Virus record (IMG/VR): IMGVR_UViG_3300032093_000210 | Coordinates: 1-48,854 of that record | Length of the DNA stretch: 48,854 bases | Source: a virus | Reading direction: 5' to 3' (one strand) | In this document: in pieces, positions 14,823 to 23,700 of the stretch | Position numbering within the stretch: the first letter of the stretch is position 1 | Layout of the letters: each line of letters starts with the position of its first letter | The notes under the pieces: model-generated | Database searches by the model: none | What the model was told of the DNA's origin: nothing | The model's input: only the letters and a program-made list of their open reading frames with translations | Position numbers and translations under genes: made by a program

Positions 14823-16793
14823 ATGTCTAAGTTTATCAAATCCGCCAAAACCAAGGCGGCTCGCCTTCAGCTTGCCTACTCCCTTGAGTGGGAGGCACAA
14901 GCTGAGTTAGGAGCTGACCCCGCTCCCTACTATTTCTCTCTTTATAACGTTCTACTTGAGTTCCGGCAGTGGCTGGAACTCAATCCACATACTCCCTGGA
15001 GTGAGTGGGAGGAGTGGAATAGTCTATCCAGCTCCCAGCGCTGGATTATCTCTCGGGTCATCACCCGAGAAGTAAGCTTGGAGGAAGCAAAGGAGGCGCA
15101 CATGGTGCGCCTGCGCCTTATCCGATACCTTCGTTTAAACGAGGGTATCGGACTCTCTTATGAGAAAGAAGGGGTTTGGTTCGAGGAGCTAAGAACTCCT
15201 CAGCTGGCTGAACACTTAGTAGATCTAGGTGTTAAGTACTGGTGGGAGGTCAAGCGCATCCTCCCTCTATGGGAGGATGTCCGCACCCCTGGGCGGGTAT
15301 GGAACTCCGGTTACCAACCGGATCACAGTAAAGTGTTAAGGGTAGCGCTTACCCCAAACTATAACCGCTTACCCATTTGGGTTAAGCGGGTACTGGTTCA
15401 TATGTCTGTTCCCACCCGCATTGGTAACGTATGGGATCTAATCCCAGCTGCGCGGACATGGAAATATAACACAGAGATTCCCAAATCTTTAGCCGTACGG
15501 CTGGGAACTATGTACAAGTCCCGCCCAGACCTCCGAGCCCTTGCTGGGGTCCTCTGGAAAGAGGAGGGGGGACAGTGGGATCGGGCGCGCCGTCGTTCCC
15601 GTACCGAACGCATCGCTGCCTTCTGGCAGCGCTTTAATGAGGTGTGCCACTCGGGGCGCACGGCCATAGCCCAGTACTTATGGCTTAATGGCCACAAGCG
15701 CCTAGCCCTCCGTAAATTGTACGGGGAACTTAGTTGGGCTATTGAGCGCCCTTTGCTCAAAGCCTTTAAAGAGAACGAAGAAACTATATTTGGGGAGGAG
15801 GGGTATATACCCACCCTGAAGGTAGCAGTAGCTAATAAGCTATTGCTACTACGGGAGAATCCTCCAGAGTACCTCGTCCCATTAGTAACAACTTTCGGAA
15901 GCCGCTCTGAGGAGTGGCTCACTAAGATGGCCAAGCTCGGCTACAGCGAGCATGACGCCACTTACTGGCTACCCCTCGGCGGGCAGGGATTGAGCGAGTT
16001 CCTATTCGCACAGGGGGAGCGCCTACGCCAGCGCTCCACCTCATTTTCTGAACTCGGCTTAATATGCCGAGTCTGGCACAAACTGAGCGTGGAGGAGCGC
16101 TCTCTGCCATTCCGTCTACTGGTGACGGTATGTAAGACACGTAAGTACGCAAGTATTAACCACCAGGGGTTTGCCCTGGAGTGCGCCAATTGGGGTGTAT
16201 CTGCGCGGGATTACAACTACTACGAGGGGCGTTTTATACGTTCTCTACAAATACCAGATTTCCTTTCGGGGATTGATGCTACCCGGGATGGAATCCGCGC
16301 CTACTTCCTCCCCCGGGAGGATACGCGAGGGCTCTTCCTCGGTGAATATACTAACTGTTGCCAGCACCCAGACGGGGCTGGGGAAACCTGCGCTTGGTAT
16401 GGGCAAGAAAAGCGCAACTCCGGATTCCTCATATTCGAGGATAATTCAGGAATAATAGCGCAGTCCTGGACCTGGATTAACCAGTCCGGGGATCTGTGCT
16501 TCGATAATTGCGAAGCACTTGGGCTAGGGCAACGAGAGCCCACGGTTATTCTTCTCTACGAAGAGATAGCCCAGAAGATTCTTAAGATGTGGTTCATCAA
16601 AGGGGTGCGCCTCGGAGCAGACGGGTATCTCTATAATGCCTTCGTCAATCGGGTGCTCCTCGGAGCAAACGGGGATCTCTATGGTGCCTTCGACGCATGG
16701 GGCGAGCCACTTAAGGTAGGACGGTCTCTTCTACCAAAAGACTATCAAGATTACACGGATGCTAAGCGCGTCTATGTGATCAGTCATAACTGA
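14823..16793 (+). CDS. Large hypothetical early protein with Cys-rich C-terminal region
   Basis: A 656-residue protein, helical and Trp-rich in its N-terminal 450 residues. The C-terminal part has a conserved-looking block: LGEYTNCCQHPDGAG, C-A-W-Y, GFLIFEDNSGIIAQSWTW, then LCFDNCEALG. The layout (paired Cys, a polar loop, then a strand ending in Q-S-W) recalls PcfJ-like proteins, but the match is weak. Two near repeats, VRLGADGYLYNAF and VLLGANGDLYGAF, occur near the C-terminus. It is the second largest product of the module array. Function unknown. Confidence 0.6.
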   Translation: MSKFIKSAKTKAARLQLAYSLEWEAQAELGADPAPYYFSLYNVLLEFRQWLELNPHTPWSEWEEWNSLSSSQRWIISRVITREVSLEEAKEAHMVRLRLIRYLRLNEGIGLSYEKEGVWFEELRTPQLAEHLVDLGVKYWWEVKRILPLWEDVRTPGRVWNSGYQPDHSKVLRVALTPNYNRLPIWVKRVLVHMSVPTRIGNVWDLIPAARTWKYNTEIPKSLAVRLGTMYKSRPDLRALAGVLWKEEGGQWDRARRRSRTERIAAFWQRFNEVCHSGRTAIAQYLWLNGHKRLALRKLYGELSWAIERPLLKAFKENEETIFGEEGYIPTLKVAVANKLLLLRENPPEYLVPLVTTFGSRSEEWLTKMAKLGYSEHDATYWLPLGGQGLSEFLFAQGERLRQRSTSFSELGLICRVWHKLSVEERSLPFRLLVTVCKTRKYASINHQGFALECANWGVSARDYNYYEGRFIRSLQIPDFLSGIDATRDGIRAYFLPREDTRGLFLGEYTNCCQHPDGAGETCAWYGQEKRNSGFLIFEDNSGIIAQSWTWINQSGDLCFDNCEALGLGQREPTVILLYEEIAQKILKMWFIKGVRLGADGYLYNAFVNRVLLGANGDLYGAFDAWGEPLKVGRSLLPKDYQDYTDAKRVYVISHN

Positions 16794-16920
16794 TCAACAA
16801 CGCCGCCCCGCTCCTGTTATTGATCTTGCGGCGTAAAGCCACGAGATGGAACAGGTAAGGCAGGAAATAGAGAAGCTCCGCCGTGAGTGAGCGGAGCTGA
16901 ATAAGTAGAGTAGGTAAGGA
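16794..16920 (+). other. Intergenic stretch with hairpin and relic-like mini-ORF
   Basis: CGCCGC (16801-16806) pairs with GCGGCG (16828-16833). A 14-codon frame at 16846-16890 (MEQVRQEIEKLRRE) ends at a TGA and would continue AELNK, as if a short coiled-coil gene had been interrupted. There is no SD for it. CTCCGC/GCGGAG forms another small stem at 16876-16896. Confidence 0.3.
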
Positions 16921-16968
16921 GGGGCCCGAGGCCCCTTTTTTCTTTCATGAACTTATCTCCAAGGAGGA
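16921..16968 (+). promoter_or_regulatory. Intergenic module 10
   Basis: GGGGCC, loop CGA, GGCCCC, then TTTTTTCTTTCATGAACTT and SD AAGGAGG before the ATG at 16973. The box is a variant (CATGAAC). Confidence 0.65.
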
Positions 16969-16972
16969 GACT

Positions 16973-17812
16973 ATGAAATCTATCAAGCTGGCTGGCTATA
17001 CATTCCGCTTCGTCAAATTAGACGAGTCTATAGGCATTAAAGTAGGAGCTGATTACTTATACCGTGTAGAATACTACACAGCATCAGCCTGCCAAGAACG
17101 TGCCATCGCTACCTTGGAAGAGGTAGTGGAAATAATAGACGGAGGGACTCATCCCTCTAAGGGGTACTACGAGGACATTCCGTCGGTAGATTGCTCTTAC
17201 ACTCGTCAGAAGTGGACTCCTGCATTGTTACGCATTCCCGTCCGCGTACGTCGTTGGCGGGACCAAAATGGGCTTGTCACTTCTCCTCTAGATGAAGCGG
17301 CTCGTCTAGAAGCCCGGTGCATCTACCTCTCTAACGGAGAGGTAGAGGTAGACATGACGCACCTAGTAGTAGAATGCCCTACTACTACGGAGCACTATGA
17401 GTGGCGTGAGGAGGAGGCCGCCGCTTACTACCGCGATATTATCGAGCGTGAGGTTATACCCGACTATCTACGCTGGGTAGAAGAGAAAACAGACAAAAAG
17501 CAAAAGGAAGAGGATAAGGCACAGGCGGAGGAAGCGTATCTTGCGTCTCCTGAGCACGCTAAACAAATGGCGGGCTACCAACCCGTCATTGACTTCCTTA
17601 ACAAGAAGTCTTTTGACCTTAAGAAGATTGGAGAGAATGAGGCTCTCCGTTCACTTCTCAAATCAGGAGCCGTGGCATCTGCCGTCTATCGTTGGGGTGA
17701 ATATTACCTAGCGGTAGATGGCAACCCCAAATGTCAGCTCAAGTACCTCATGCAATTGATCGAGCGACTGGGGTATCGGGCTAAGGCCAAGCCCGTGCTT
17801 CGTAAGAAATAG
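16973..17812 (+). CDS. Hypothetical early protein
   Basis: A 279-residue protein. The N-terminal ~150 residues look beta-rich; residues about 165-200 are a charged helix (EEKTDKKQKEEDKAQAEEAY) likely to be coiled coil; the C-terminal 90 residues form a small basic domain. No named domain recognised. Module 10 lies upstream and the decayed module 11 downstream. Confidence 0.6.
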   Translation: MKSIKLAGYTFRFVKLDESIGIKVGADYLYRVEYYTASACQERAIATLEEVVEIIDGGTHPSKGYYEDIPSVDCSYTRQKWTPALLRIPVRVRRWRDQNGLVTSPLDEAARLEARCIYLSNGEVEVDMTHLVVECPTTTEHYEWREEEAAAYYRDIIEREVIPDYLRWVEEKTDKKQKEEDKAQAEEAYLASPEHAKQMAGYQPVIDFLNKKSFDLKKIGENEALRSLLKSGAVASAVYRWGEYYLAVDGNPKCQLKYLMQLIERLGYRAKAKPVLRKK

Positions 17813-17820
17813 ATAACAGA

Positions 17821-17868
17821 GGGACAGCAATGCACCTTTTTTCCTTCCTGTGAACACTAGTCCAAGAG
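17821..17868 (+). promoter_or_regulatory. Intergenic module 11 (decayed copy)
   Basis: The sequence is nearly module 3 (GGGACAGCAATGCACC, T-tract, CTGTGAACACTAGTCC) but the hairpin has mismatches and the SD is reduced to AAGAGAA. It shows modules duplicate and then decay. Confidence 0.6.
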
Positions 17869-17876
17869 AACAGCTC

Positions 17877-18173
17877 ATGTTAAACTGCACCACTAATGTC
17901 ACCGTAGCTGCTCGTGCTACTGCTGCTTACAATTACGAGTCTAGTGTGGCTCGTCAGAGCTGGGGTAGCCAGCATCGTGGTGGGACGGTGGTACGTAGTA
18001 GCCGTCACGTCTTCTACGGTCCTGGTGAGCCTGACAATGCTCGTTGGGATGCGGGCTTCTGGGGAGGTGGCTCCTTCCACCAAAGCTATAACCAGTCTAA
18101 ACGTTGGCGTCGTTATCACGGCAAGGCGTTACGCCAAGCAGCTAAGAAGGCTGGACGTTGCCGTGGGGTGTAG
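17877..18173 (+). CDS. Small basic hypothetical protein
   Basis: A 98-residue basic protein rich in Arg, Gly, Ser and Trp. I start it at the ATG at 17877, downstream of module 11; an in-frame codon at 17850 lies inside the module and is unlikely. The C-terminus (RWRRYHGKALRQAAKKAGRCRG) suggests nucleic-acid or membrane-surface binding. Function unknown. The weak SD leaves expression uncertain. Confidence 0.5.
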   Translation: MLNCTTNVTVAARATAAYNYESSVARQSWGSQHRGGTVVRSSRHVFYGPGEPDNARWDAGFWGGGSFHQSYNQSKRWRRYHGKALRQAAKKAGRCRGV

Positions 18174-18188
18174 GTAGTTAATTAGTAA

Positions 18189-18241
18189 GGGGAGCATATA
18201 GCTCCCCTTTTTCCTTTTAGTGACCTTTACTCTAGAAGGAG
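18189..18241 (+). promoter_or_regulatory. Intergenic module 12
   Basis: GGGGAGC, loop ATATA, GCTCCCC, then T-tract, CTTTTAGTGACC and SD AAGGAG before the ATG at 18249. Confidence 0.7.
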
Positions 18242-18248
18242 TATTATC

Positions 18249-18401
18249 ATGTGCCCATATCAAACCTATCTGCACATTATCAACCATACCACTATCCAGT
18301 TACGTACAGTTGATGGTCCTGCGTGTCACATAGACCTGGATGGTCACCGCTGGTACGTTCTACCAGATGGTGACTTCGAGGTCATCACTCTAATAGACTA
18401 A
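18249..18401 (+). CDS. 50-residue protein, MCPY family (copy 1)
   Basis: A 50-residue product starting MCPYQTYLHI with the block VDGPACHIDLDGHRWYV and end GDFEVITLID. A second copy lies at 19410 with about three quarters identity, showing that the frame is conserved and real. The two Cys and two His residues could bind metal. Function unknown. Confidence 0.65.
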   Translation: MCPYQTYLHIINHTTIQLRTVDGPACHIDLDGHRWYVLPDGDFEVITLID

Positions 18402-18407
18402 CACTAT

Positions 18408-18460
18408 GGGGAGCTATATGCTCCCCTTTTTCCTTCTGGTGATTCATTAGTCCCAGGAGA
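18408..18460 (+). promoter_or_regulatory. Intergenic module 13
   Basis: GGGGAGC, loop TATAT, GCTCCCC, T-tract, CTTCTGGTGATT and SD AGGAGA before the ATG at 18465. Confidence 0.7.
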
Positions 18461-18464
18461 GCAT

Positions 18465-18701
18465 ATGTACAAAATCCTAGCGGCGTCAATCTACGCCGCA
18501 CTACAGGCGGCGGGCGTCTACGTCCACCCAACGACGTGGGCATTCATCTCGTATTATTTCATGGGCGGTCCTCAGCCCCCGACTCTATCTGAAGCCGACA
18601 TCGCTAAGACACGCGATGCGGTAATACGAAACTTCAAGGCTCGTCTTAACGAAGAAGAAATCACCTCTCTCGCTGCTTCCGGAGGGCACGACAACTGGTA
18701 G
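18465..18701 (+). CDS. Hypothetical protein, possibly read through an in-frame TAG
   Basis: A 78-residue product that ends at TAG (18699-18701). The same frame stays open after the stop to 19202 and the sequence just after the stop reads like protein (SSLAGAIGNFNYRILAVGPD). No module, SD or terminator separates the two halves, unlike nearly every other gene boundary here. Either a 245-residue gene has been split by a point mutation or the TAG is partly suppressed. Function of either half is unknown. Confidence 0.5.
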   Translation: MYKILAASIYAALQAAGVYVHPTTWAFISYYFMGGPQPPTLSEADIAKTRDAVIRNFKARLNEEEITSLAASGGHDNW

Positions 18702-19202
18702 TCTTCTTTAGCCGGGGCCATCGGTAACTTCAACTACCGCATTCTGGCGGTAGGTCCCGACACCATCAAGGTGGAGTGTCGTGACACGTGGAACTTCAAT
18801 CCCAACTCCTATAACATGAAGCTACCTTGCCCGCCTCGTCTAGCGGGTATCCTATCTTCTCTGGCCAAGAAGGTAGGTATAGAGGTCTCCTACAATGGAG
18901 GAGAGATAATCGTCTGTGAAGAGCAGCTGGTCAAGCTCAATCCTGGCCGTGCCTTCACGACCGTATGGAAAGTAGAGATACCCACAGCGGAAGTAATTCC
19001 TGAGTGGGCTACTTACTGGGAGGTGGCTACCTGGGATGAGGGTAACTATGCATTCATCCGACCTCTCAAGTATGTATCCCTACCCCTCTGCCGCTACCAG
19101 CGGGGTGAAGGAGTCTATGTTGAACGGAACTACCATTCCGACATTGATTACGTGTCGATGTTAGAGGCGGGTTGGGCTCCCTCTGTAGATTTACCTGAAT
19201 AA
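18702..19202 (+). CDS. Downstream half of the TAG-interrupted gene
   Basis: The open frame following the TAG encodes about 166 residues; the first possible internal start is a GTG at 18771, which lacks a Shine-Dalgarno sequence. The segment contains PCPPRLAGILSSLAKKVGIEV and a Trp-rich region, with no family recognised. Without its own module it would be translated only by readthrough or weak initiation. Confidence 0.45.
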   Translation, partial: SSLAGAIGNFNYRILAVGPDTIKVECRDTWNFNPNSYNMKLPCPPRLAGILSSLAKKVGIEVSYNGGEIIVCEEQLVKLNPGRAFTTVWKVEIPTAEVIPEWATYWEVATWDEGNYAFIRPLKYVSLPLCRYQRGEGVYVERNYHSDIDYVSMLEAGWAPSVDLPE

Positions 19203-19208
19203 TATTAG

Positions 19209-19246
19209 GGGGCTGCTAACCACAGCCCCTTTTTTCTTCTAGTGAC
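19209..19246 (+). promoter_or_regulatory. Intergenic module 14 (no SD)
   Basis: GGGGCTG (19209-19215) pairs with CAGCCCC (19223-19229), then TTTTTTCTTCTAGTGAC. The SD part of the module is missing here. Confidence 0.65.
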
Positions 19247-19262
19247 AACCTGCCTCGCTCTA

Positions 19263-19331
19263 ATGATGGAGGCTCGCGCTCTTTCCCATCAAGTGGAAGA
19301 GGAGGGGCACGCTCTCTTGCGTAGTCTGTAG
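19263..19331 (+). CDS. Possible 22-residue remnant peptide
   Basis: A 22-codon frame (MMEARALSHQVEEEGHALLRSL) between modules 14 and 15. There is no SD, so this is more likely the remains of a deleted cassette than an active gene. Confidence 0.2.
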   Translation: MMEARALSHQVEEEGHALLRSL

Positions 19332-19347
19332 CTAGTCGTGTAGTTAA

Positions 19348-19403
19348 GGGGCTGTTGGGTGGGCGGCCCCTTTTCTTTCTAGTGAACATTTACTCTAGGA
19401 GGT
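19348..19403 (+). promoter_or_regulatory. Intergenic module 15
   Basis: GGGGC (19348-19352) pairs with GCCCC (19366-19370), then CTTTCTAGTGAAC and SD AGGAGGT before the ATG at 19410. Confidence 0.7.
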
Positions 19404-19409
19404 AAATCT

Positions 19410-19562
19410 ATGTGCCCTTATCACACTTATCTTCACGTGTTGAATCGTTTGACGATTCAACGTCGGTCTGTAGATGGTCCAGCGTGTCATCTAGACCTTG
19501 ATGGTCATCGCTGGTACGTTGTACCAGATGGTGATTTAGAGATTATTACTCTAATAGACTAA
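19410..19562 (+). CDS. 50-residue protein, MCPY family (copy 2)
   Basis: Paralogue of the 18249 gene: same length, MCPYHTYLH start, VDGPACHLDLDGHRWYV core and EIITLID end. Differences are spread along the protein and the frame is intact, so selection for protein function is likely. Function unknown. Confidence 0.65.
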   Translation: MCPYHTYLHVLNRLTIQRRSVDGPACHLDLDGHRWYVVPDGDLEIITLID

Positions 19563-19568
19563 TGCTAT

Positions 19569-19608
19569 GGGCCCGCCTCTATCTTGAATAAGAAACAGAG
19601 ACGGGCCC
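19569..19608. terminator. Long hairpin after MCPY copy 2
   Basis: GGGCCCG (19569-19575) pairs with CGGGCCC (19602-19608), extended by CTCT/AGAG. There is no T-tract. It is followed by about 65 nt without a gene. Confidence 0.4.
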
Positions 19609-19675
19609 TCGTTTCTAAATGATAGCGTGTTAAAGAAAAGATAAATGAAGCTCAACGCCTTAGTTCGTTAAGTGC

Positions 19676-19723
19676 GCCAACAATTGGCCCCTTTTTCTTC
19701 TAGTGATCTATTAATCCTAGGAG
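19676..19723 (+). promoter_or_regulatory. Intergenic module 16
   Basis: An unrelated stem GCCAA, loop CAA, TTGGC leads into CCCCTTTTTCTTCTAGTGATC and SD AGGAG before the ATG at 19729. The box is conserved although the stem sequence is not. Confidence 0.65.
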
Positions 19724-19728
19724 AGATT

Positions 19729-19863
19729 ATGAAATATACACTAGCTTACATAATTTCTGTTGTGGTAATTCTTGCCACTAATGCCGCTATCGTTGGTGGG
19801 GTATACGTAGGCATTTGTCATGGGGACTCCCCCGTGACGGCGTGCGAGATAGGTAAAGAGTAG
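19729..19863 (+). CDS. Tiny membrane protein, two-cysteine family (divergent)
   Basis: A 44-residue product, MKYTLAYIISVVVILATN start, AAIVGGV helix end and tail ICHGDSPVTACEIGKE. It is close to the 13829 product but has His instead of Tyr after the first Cys. Preceded by module 16. Function unknown. Confidence 0.65.
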   Translation: MKYTLAYIISVVVILATNAAIVGGVYVGICHGDSPVTACEIGKE

Positions 19864-19870
19864 TAGTTAA

Positions 19871-19905
19871 GGGGCCTGAGCGGGGGCCCCTTTTCTTTTA
19901 GTAGT
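19871..19905 (+). promoter_or_regulatory. Intergenic module 17 (no SD)
   Basis: GGGGCC (19871-19876) pairs with GGCCCC (19885-19890), then TTTTCTTTTAGTAG. The following sequence lacks a clear SD before the ATG at 19928. Confidence 0.6.
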
Positions 19906-19927
19906 TTTATACACCCAAGTATACACA

Positions 19928-20674
19928 ATGAGAAACAACAACAATCAAGCCTCTAACTCCTCTAACTCCTCTAACCCTTCTAACCCCACCAACTCTACTG
20001 TGAAAAACTACGTATTTACTCTTAACGTAAGCAAGAGTGTCAACACTAAACCTGGCATTCTTGCTTACGTGCACAATGGCGCTATCAAACGCCGCTTGGA
20101 TCTATCTAGCTACTGGCTAGAATTCCGGCTGATATCCAATAAGAACGGGGAGGTACCTCTCACTACCTCCGATGGCCGTAGCTTATCTACGTCCAAGTTT
20201 GTAGAGCGTCTGACCGGAGACGCCAGCGATGATATTATTATGTCTGTAGAGTTATCTACAGATTTCGAAGACGACTGGGAAAGCTCATCATGTGGAAGTG
20301 TAAAAGTTAGCTTCAACGCAGAAGACCTCTGCGTTGGACGCGAAACAGAATACAAGGGCACAATAACCCAGTACTTTCACCTTGAAGGTGCGGAGATACA
20401 ACTTCATCGGGAAGTCATGCGCCCGAAGATAGACCCGTCTATACTGGACGGGTTTGAGGGGACGGCAAAATCTAACGTGGTAACTGTGGAACAATTACAT
20501 AGTAAAGCGGCCGCCCGCAAACGCAAACGGGAGGCTGCTGCAACAGCTCGTGCAACTGCCGCAGCCGCAGCAGCAACAGAAGCAGCCGCAGCAGCAACAG
20601 CAGAAGCTACAACAGAAGCAGCCGCAGGTACTGTTGATAAAACACGTGCAGATATAAACGGTCTACTTGACTAA
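19928..20674 (+). CDS. Hypothetical protein with low-complexity ends
   Basis: A 248-residue protein. The N-terminus is a Ser/Asn/Pro repeat (NNNNQASNSSNSSNPSNP); residues about 25-175 look like a beta-rich globular domain; the C-terminal ~55 residues are a basic stretch (ARKRKRE) followed by an Ala/Thr/Glu helix. This resembles a DNA- or surface-associated protein with flexible tails. It directly precedes the second polymerase-like gene and may be made with it. Function unknown. Confidence 0.55.
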   Translation: MRNNNNQASNSSNSSNPSNPTNSTVKNYVFTLNVSKSVNTKPGILAYVHNGAIKRRLDLSSYWLEFRLISNKNGEVPLTTSDGRSLSTSKFVERLTGDASDDIIMSVELSTDFEDDWESSSCGSVKVSFNAEDLCVGRETEYKGTITQYFHLEGAEIQLHREVMRPKIDPSILDGFEGTAKSNVVTVEQLHSKAAARKRKREAAATARATAAAAAATEAAAAATAEATTEAAAGTVDKTRADINGLLD

Positions 20675-20681
20675 GTAAAAA

Positions 20682-20735
20682 GGGCCCTGCTTGGGCCCCT
20701 TTTTCTTTTAGTGGTTCTACATTACTAGTAATACC
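20682..20735 (+). promoter_or_regulatory. Intergenic module 18
   Basis: GGGCCC, loop TGCTT, GGGCCC, T-tract, CTTTTAGTGGTT, then a TTACTAGTAA palindrome just before the ATG at 20736. There is no strong SD. Confidence 0.65.
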
Positions 20736-23700
20736 ATGAATGTCAACTTTGTCTTCTTCCAATCTTTTGTAGCCTCTATCAGCGCCGCTATCGCAGGTAC
20801 TCGCACTACTGCACGACGCGTAGGCCCTGGGCGCCGTGCCCAGCAGATAGCGAGCCGTCGCGCTAATCGCGTAGTACGCCGTCGCTCTCGTCGTATAGCG
20901 TCAGCCGGCCGCCCTATACGCTCCTTACCTCAAAGCCAACGCCCCTGCGTTGTAAAATCAGCACGGCGTGCGCTACGTCGTGCCGCAGCTGCCGCAGCCT
21001 CAGCCGCCCGCAAACACGTGTTACGCGGCCGTAACGTCGTAGACAAACTTGTCTTACAACAACGTAAGGCCAAACCTATACTGCGCGCTGTCAGTGCATT
21101 ATTTACGCGTCCCTCGCGCCCCGCGCGTCCTACTAGCACCGGCACCGGCGCTAAAGCCGTTGCTACCGTAGTTAATAATGCTGCTGGTAGTATTATCGCT
21201 GCTCTTAATCAAGGCCGCGTAAACTACCGCGGCAACGGCCGCACTTGTGTGGGCAAGAAGTACAAAACTAAAAACGATAAAACGGCTTTATCTACCGCTA
21301 AAGCTGCTAAAGCTGCCAATAAAGCAGCACGCGTTAAACGTTGTGTGAGCGTTGTAATGCCAGAATTACCAAGTGACGTACCGGCTATCCGCATGATAGC
21401 CATAGGCAAACTATGCGGTGTCACCTTCGTACAAGGGAGCATAGCATCTTATTGTAATGGTGTCATCACTATACCCGACTACAACAATTTATACACAGTG
21501 ACTCATGAGCTTGTTCACCACTGCCAAGCTCTAGGTCTTACTGAAGACCTAGAGTTTGGCGCTGTATCCAAAGCCGCCATGAAGGCTGGCTTCGCTCAAT
21601 GGCATGCCACTAAATCGTTCTACGAGGGTACTGAACACGAGAACGACGAGTACGAAGCAGCCCTGCTTATGTACGACCCGGCGTTAGTGGCCCGCCTCTT
21701 ATGCACCCACTACCTCATGGCCGCGTTTGTAGAAAGCGGAGCACCTGGTCCTGATGATACATGGATGGATGTAGTAGACAGTTTAGATCCTGCGATTTGT
21801 CGTGAAGTCGTAGGTCTCGATGATCGTGTACTCGGTTATAAGACCTATGGCGAATATGCTGAAGCCGTTGGATATGATGACACTAATACGTTATTAGACT
21901 GGGAATTCGTCTTTAACAATAGTGTCAACAACGATGATGCTGTTGCGCTAACCATTCAAGCAATTGATGGTCTTATTGGTGCGGCGCCCGCAGCAGTAAC
22001 TCCTACCCGCCCGCTCTCTAACACAGGAGCCCCTACTAAGGGGTTAGAGAGTGATAGCTCCTCTACCAATACCACCAATGACCCTAGTACTATGAAAAGC
22101 ATTATCGAGATGTTAATTCCTGACCCTAGTACTCTCGGTGGAGTCGTGTCTCCTAAGCAGGAGGCGCGCATCACGACAGCTCGTAAAGAGCTAGCCCGCT
22201 TGTTTGGGGCTAATAACTTCGACCTTCTGCCTGAAGGTCCGATTCTCTATGTCGTGTCTCCTAACAGCCGTATGTCTAAGAAGTTCCTTGCGCTTCTAGA
22301 CCACCGTGTTGTTTACACCACAGACTCTAAGATGAATCCTAAGGTCATTAACTTAGGTGTGACTAAGTCTATTCCCTACGAAGCCGACAAGCATACCTAT
22401 GCTACTAAGACCGAATGCTTAGTTAACATGTATAGTGAGCACTTCCTCACTAAGTTAGCTACGTGGTCTGGTGATGACCTGGCCGCTCTCGTAGGCTGTC
22501 TGTGTGTCAAGCAGCACCGTATTGTTAGTGTTGAGGGCCCCTGTGTTGTCATCAAGGGTAATAACCGCAGCACTACTTTCAACTTTAGTACAGGTACCGT
22601 CAATGATGGTCGTCAGCGTCGCATCGCTAATGAACTCGTCAAAGTCGGAGGCAAGGACTACAGTGGTCGTGTAGTCCTTGTGGCACTCTGTATGAAGGTA
22701 GCGTATAACGCCACTGGTGCGCGTGCTATCCTCAACGAGATAACCAACCTGTGGCGCGAGGACATCAACTACGGCGCTCAGCCTAAAGAGGGCCAATCTC
22801 TGTTTGAGATTAATCGCGGTATGAGTCGTCCTATCGTGTTCAAGCCTTGGGATAAGGCCTTCCCCTTCCTGCAAGTAGAGAACACTAATCTTGCTCCCAG
22901 CGATCTCGAATTGTCGCTCAAGGCCGGCATCATAGCAGCACCTGATAAGTACAATACAAAGTGGATCGCTGTAGGTAAGGGCGCCAAGGCCATGTTCCTT
23001 GGGCTTAAGGATGGTAAGATATACTCCATCCATGACTTCAGCAAGCCCACTAAGGTGTACAACCGTCCGCCTAGCTCGGGTAAATACACCCGTGCTGAGA
23101 TCATAGATCGTCGTGATAGCCTACTTCGCGTTGATTTAGGTGATGGCGGCTATAGTTGTGGTGGTGGCCTCTATCTACGCACTGCATTCACCAATAGTCG
23201 CTTTGGCTTTGGCAGCGGTGTTGCTGCTATACGTCGCGACCTCGAGTTCGAATACACCGTACCGAAGACCATTACTAAGGAGTTTCACGTACTCCGTATT
23301 CCTAGCTCAGTTCGCGCTCTTATGGCTGCTGATCTAGATGACCCCACGAGTAAGCTCATAGAAGTCATAGAAGGTAAGATAGCGAAGGCAGAGGGCCAGG
23401 TTTATGCTCCTGGTAACCCTATCATCAGTATTATGCAGGGCAAGTACTGCATTGTCAAGAACGAGACGTTCGCGCAGGACATCCGCGTAATAGGCGGGAC
23501 TGTCACGCGTAATGGCGTCGAGGGCCGCGCTGATAGCGTCACCATTCGACTTGAGACTGAAATGGTAGGGCGCGACCAGGTCCTCAAACTCCGCGGTCTA
23601 GGGAAGAAGCTTACCACTCTTCCCTATGACGTTAAAGGATTATCTCAACCCTGGGATATCATCCTGAATAACGAGACCACCAAGGGATGGCCCGCACTCA

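Noticed and set aside
15398-15934. Leftward 178-codon frame inside the 656-residue gene
   Set aside because: Antisense shadow; very Arg/Ser-rich and without start signals.
22455-23033. Leftward 192-codon frame inside the polymerase-like gene
   Set aside because: Antisense shadow of a long gene with clear motifs; no SD and no protein-like features.
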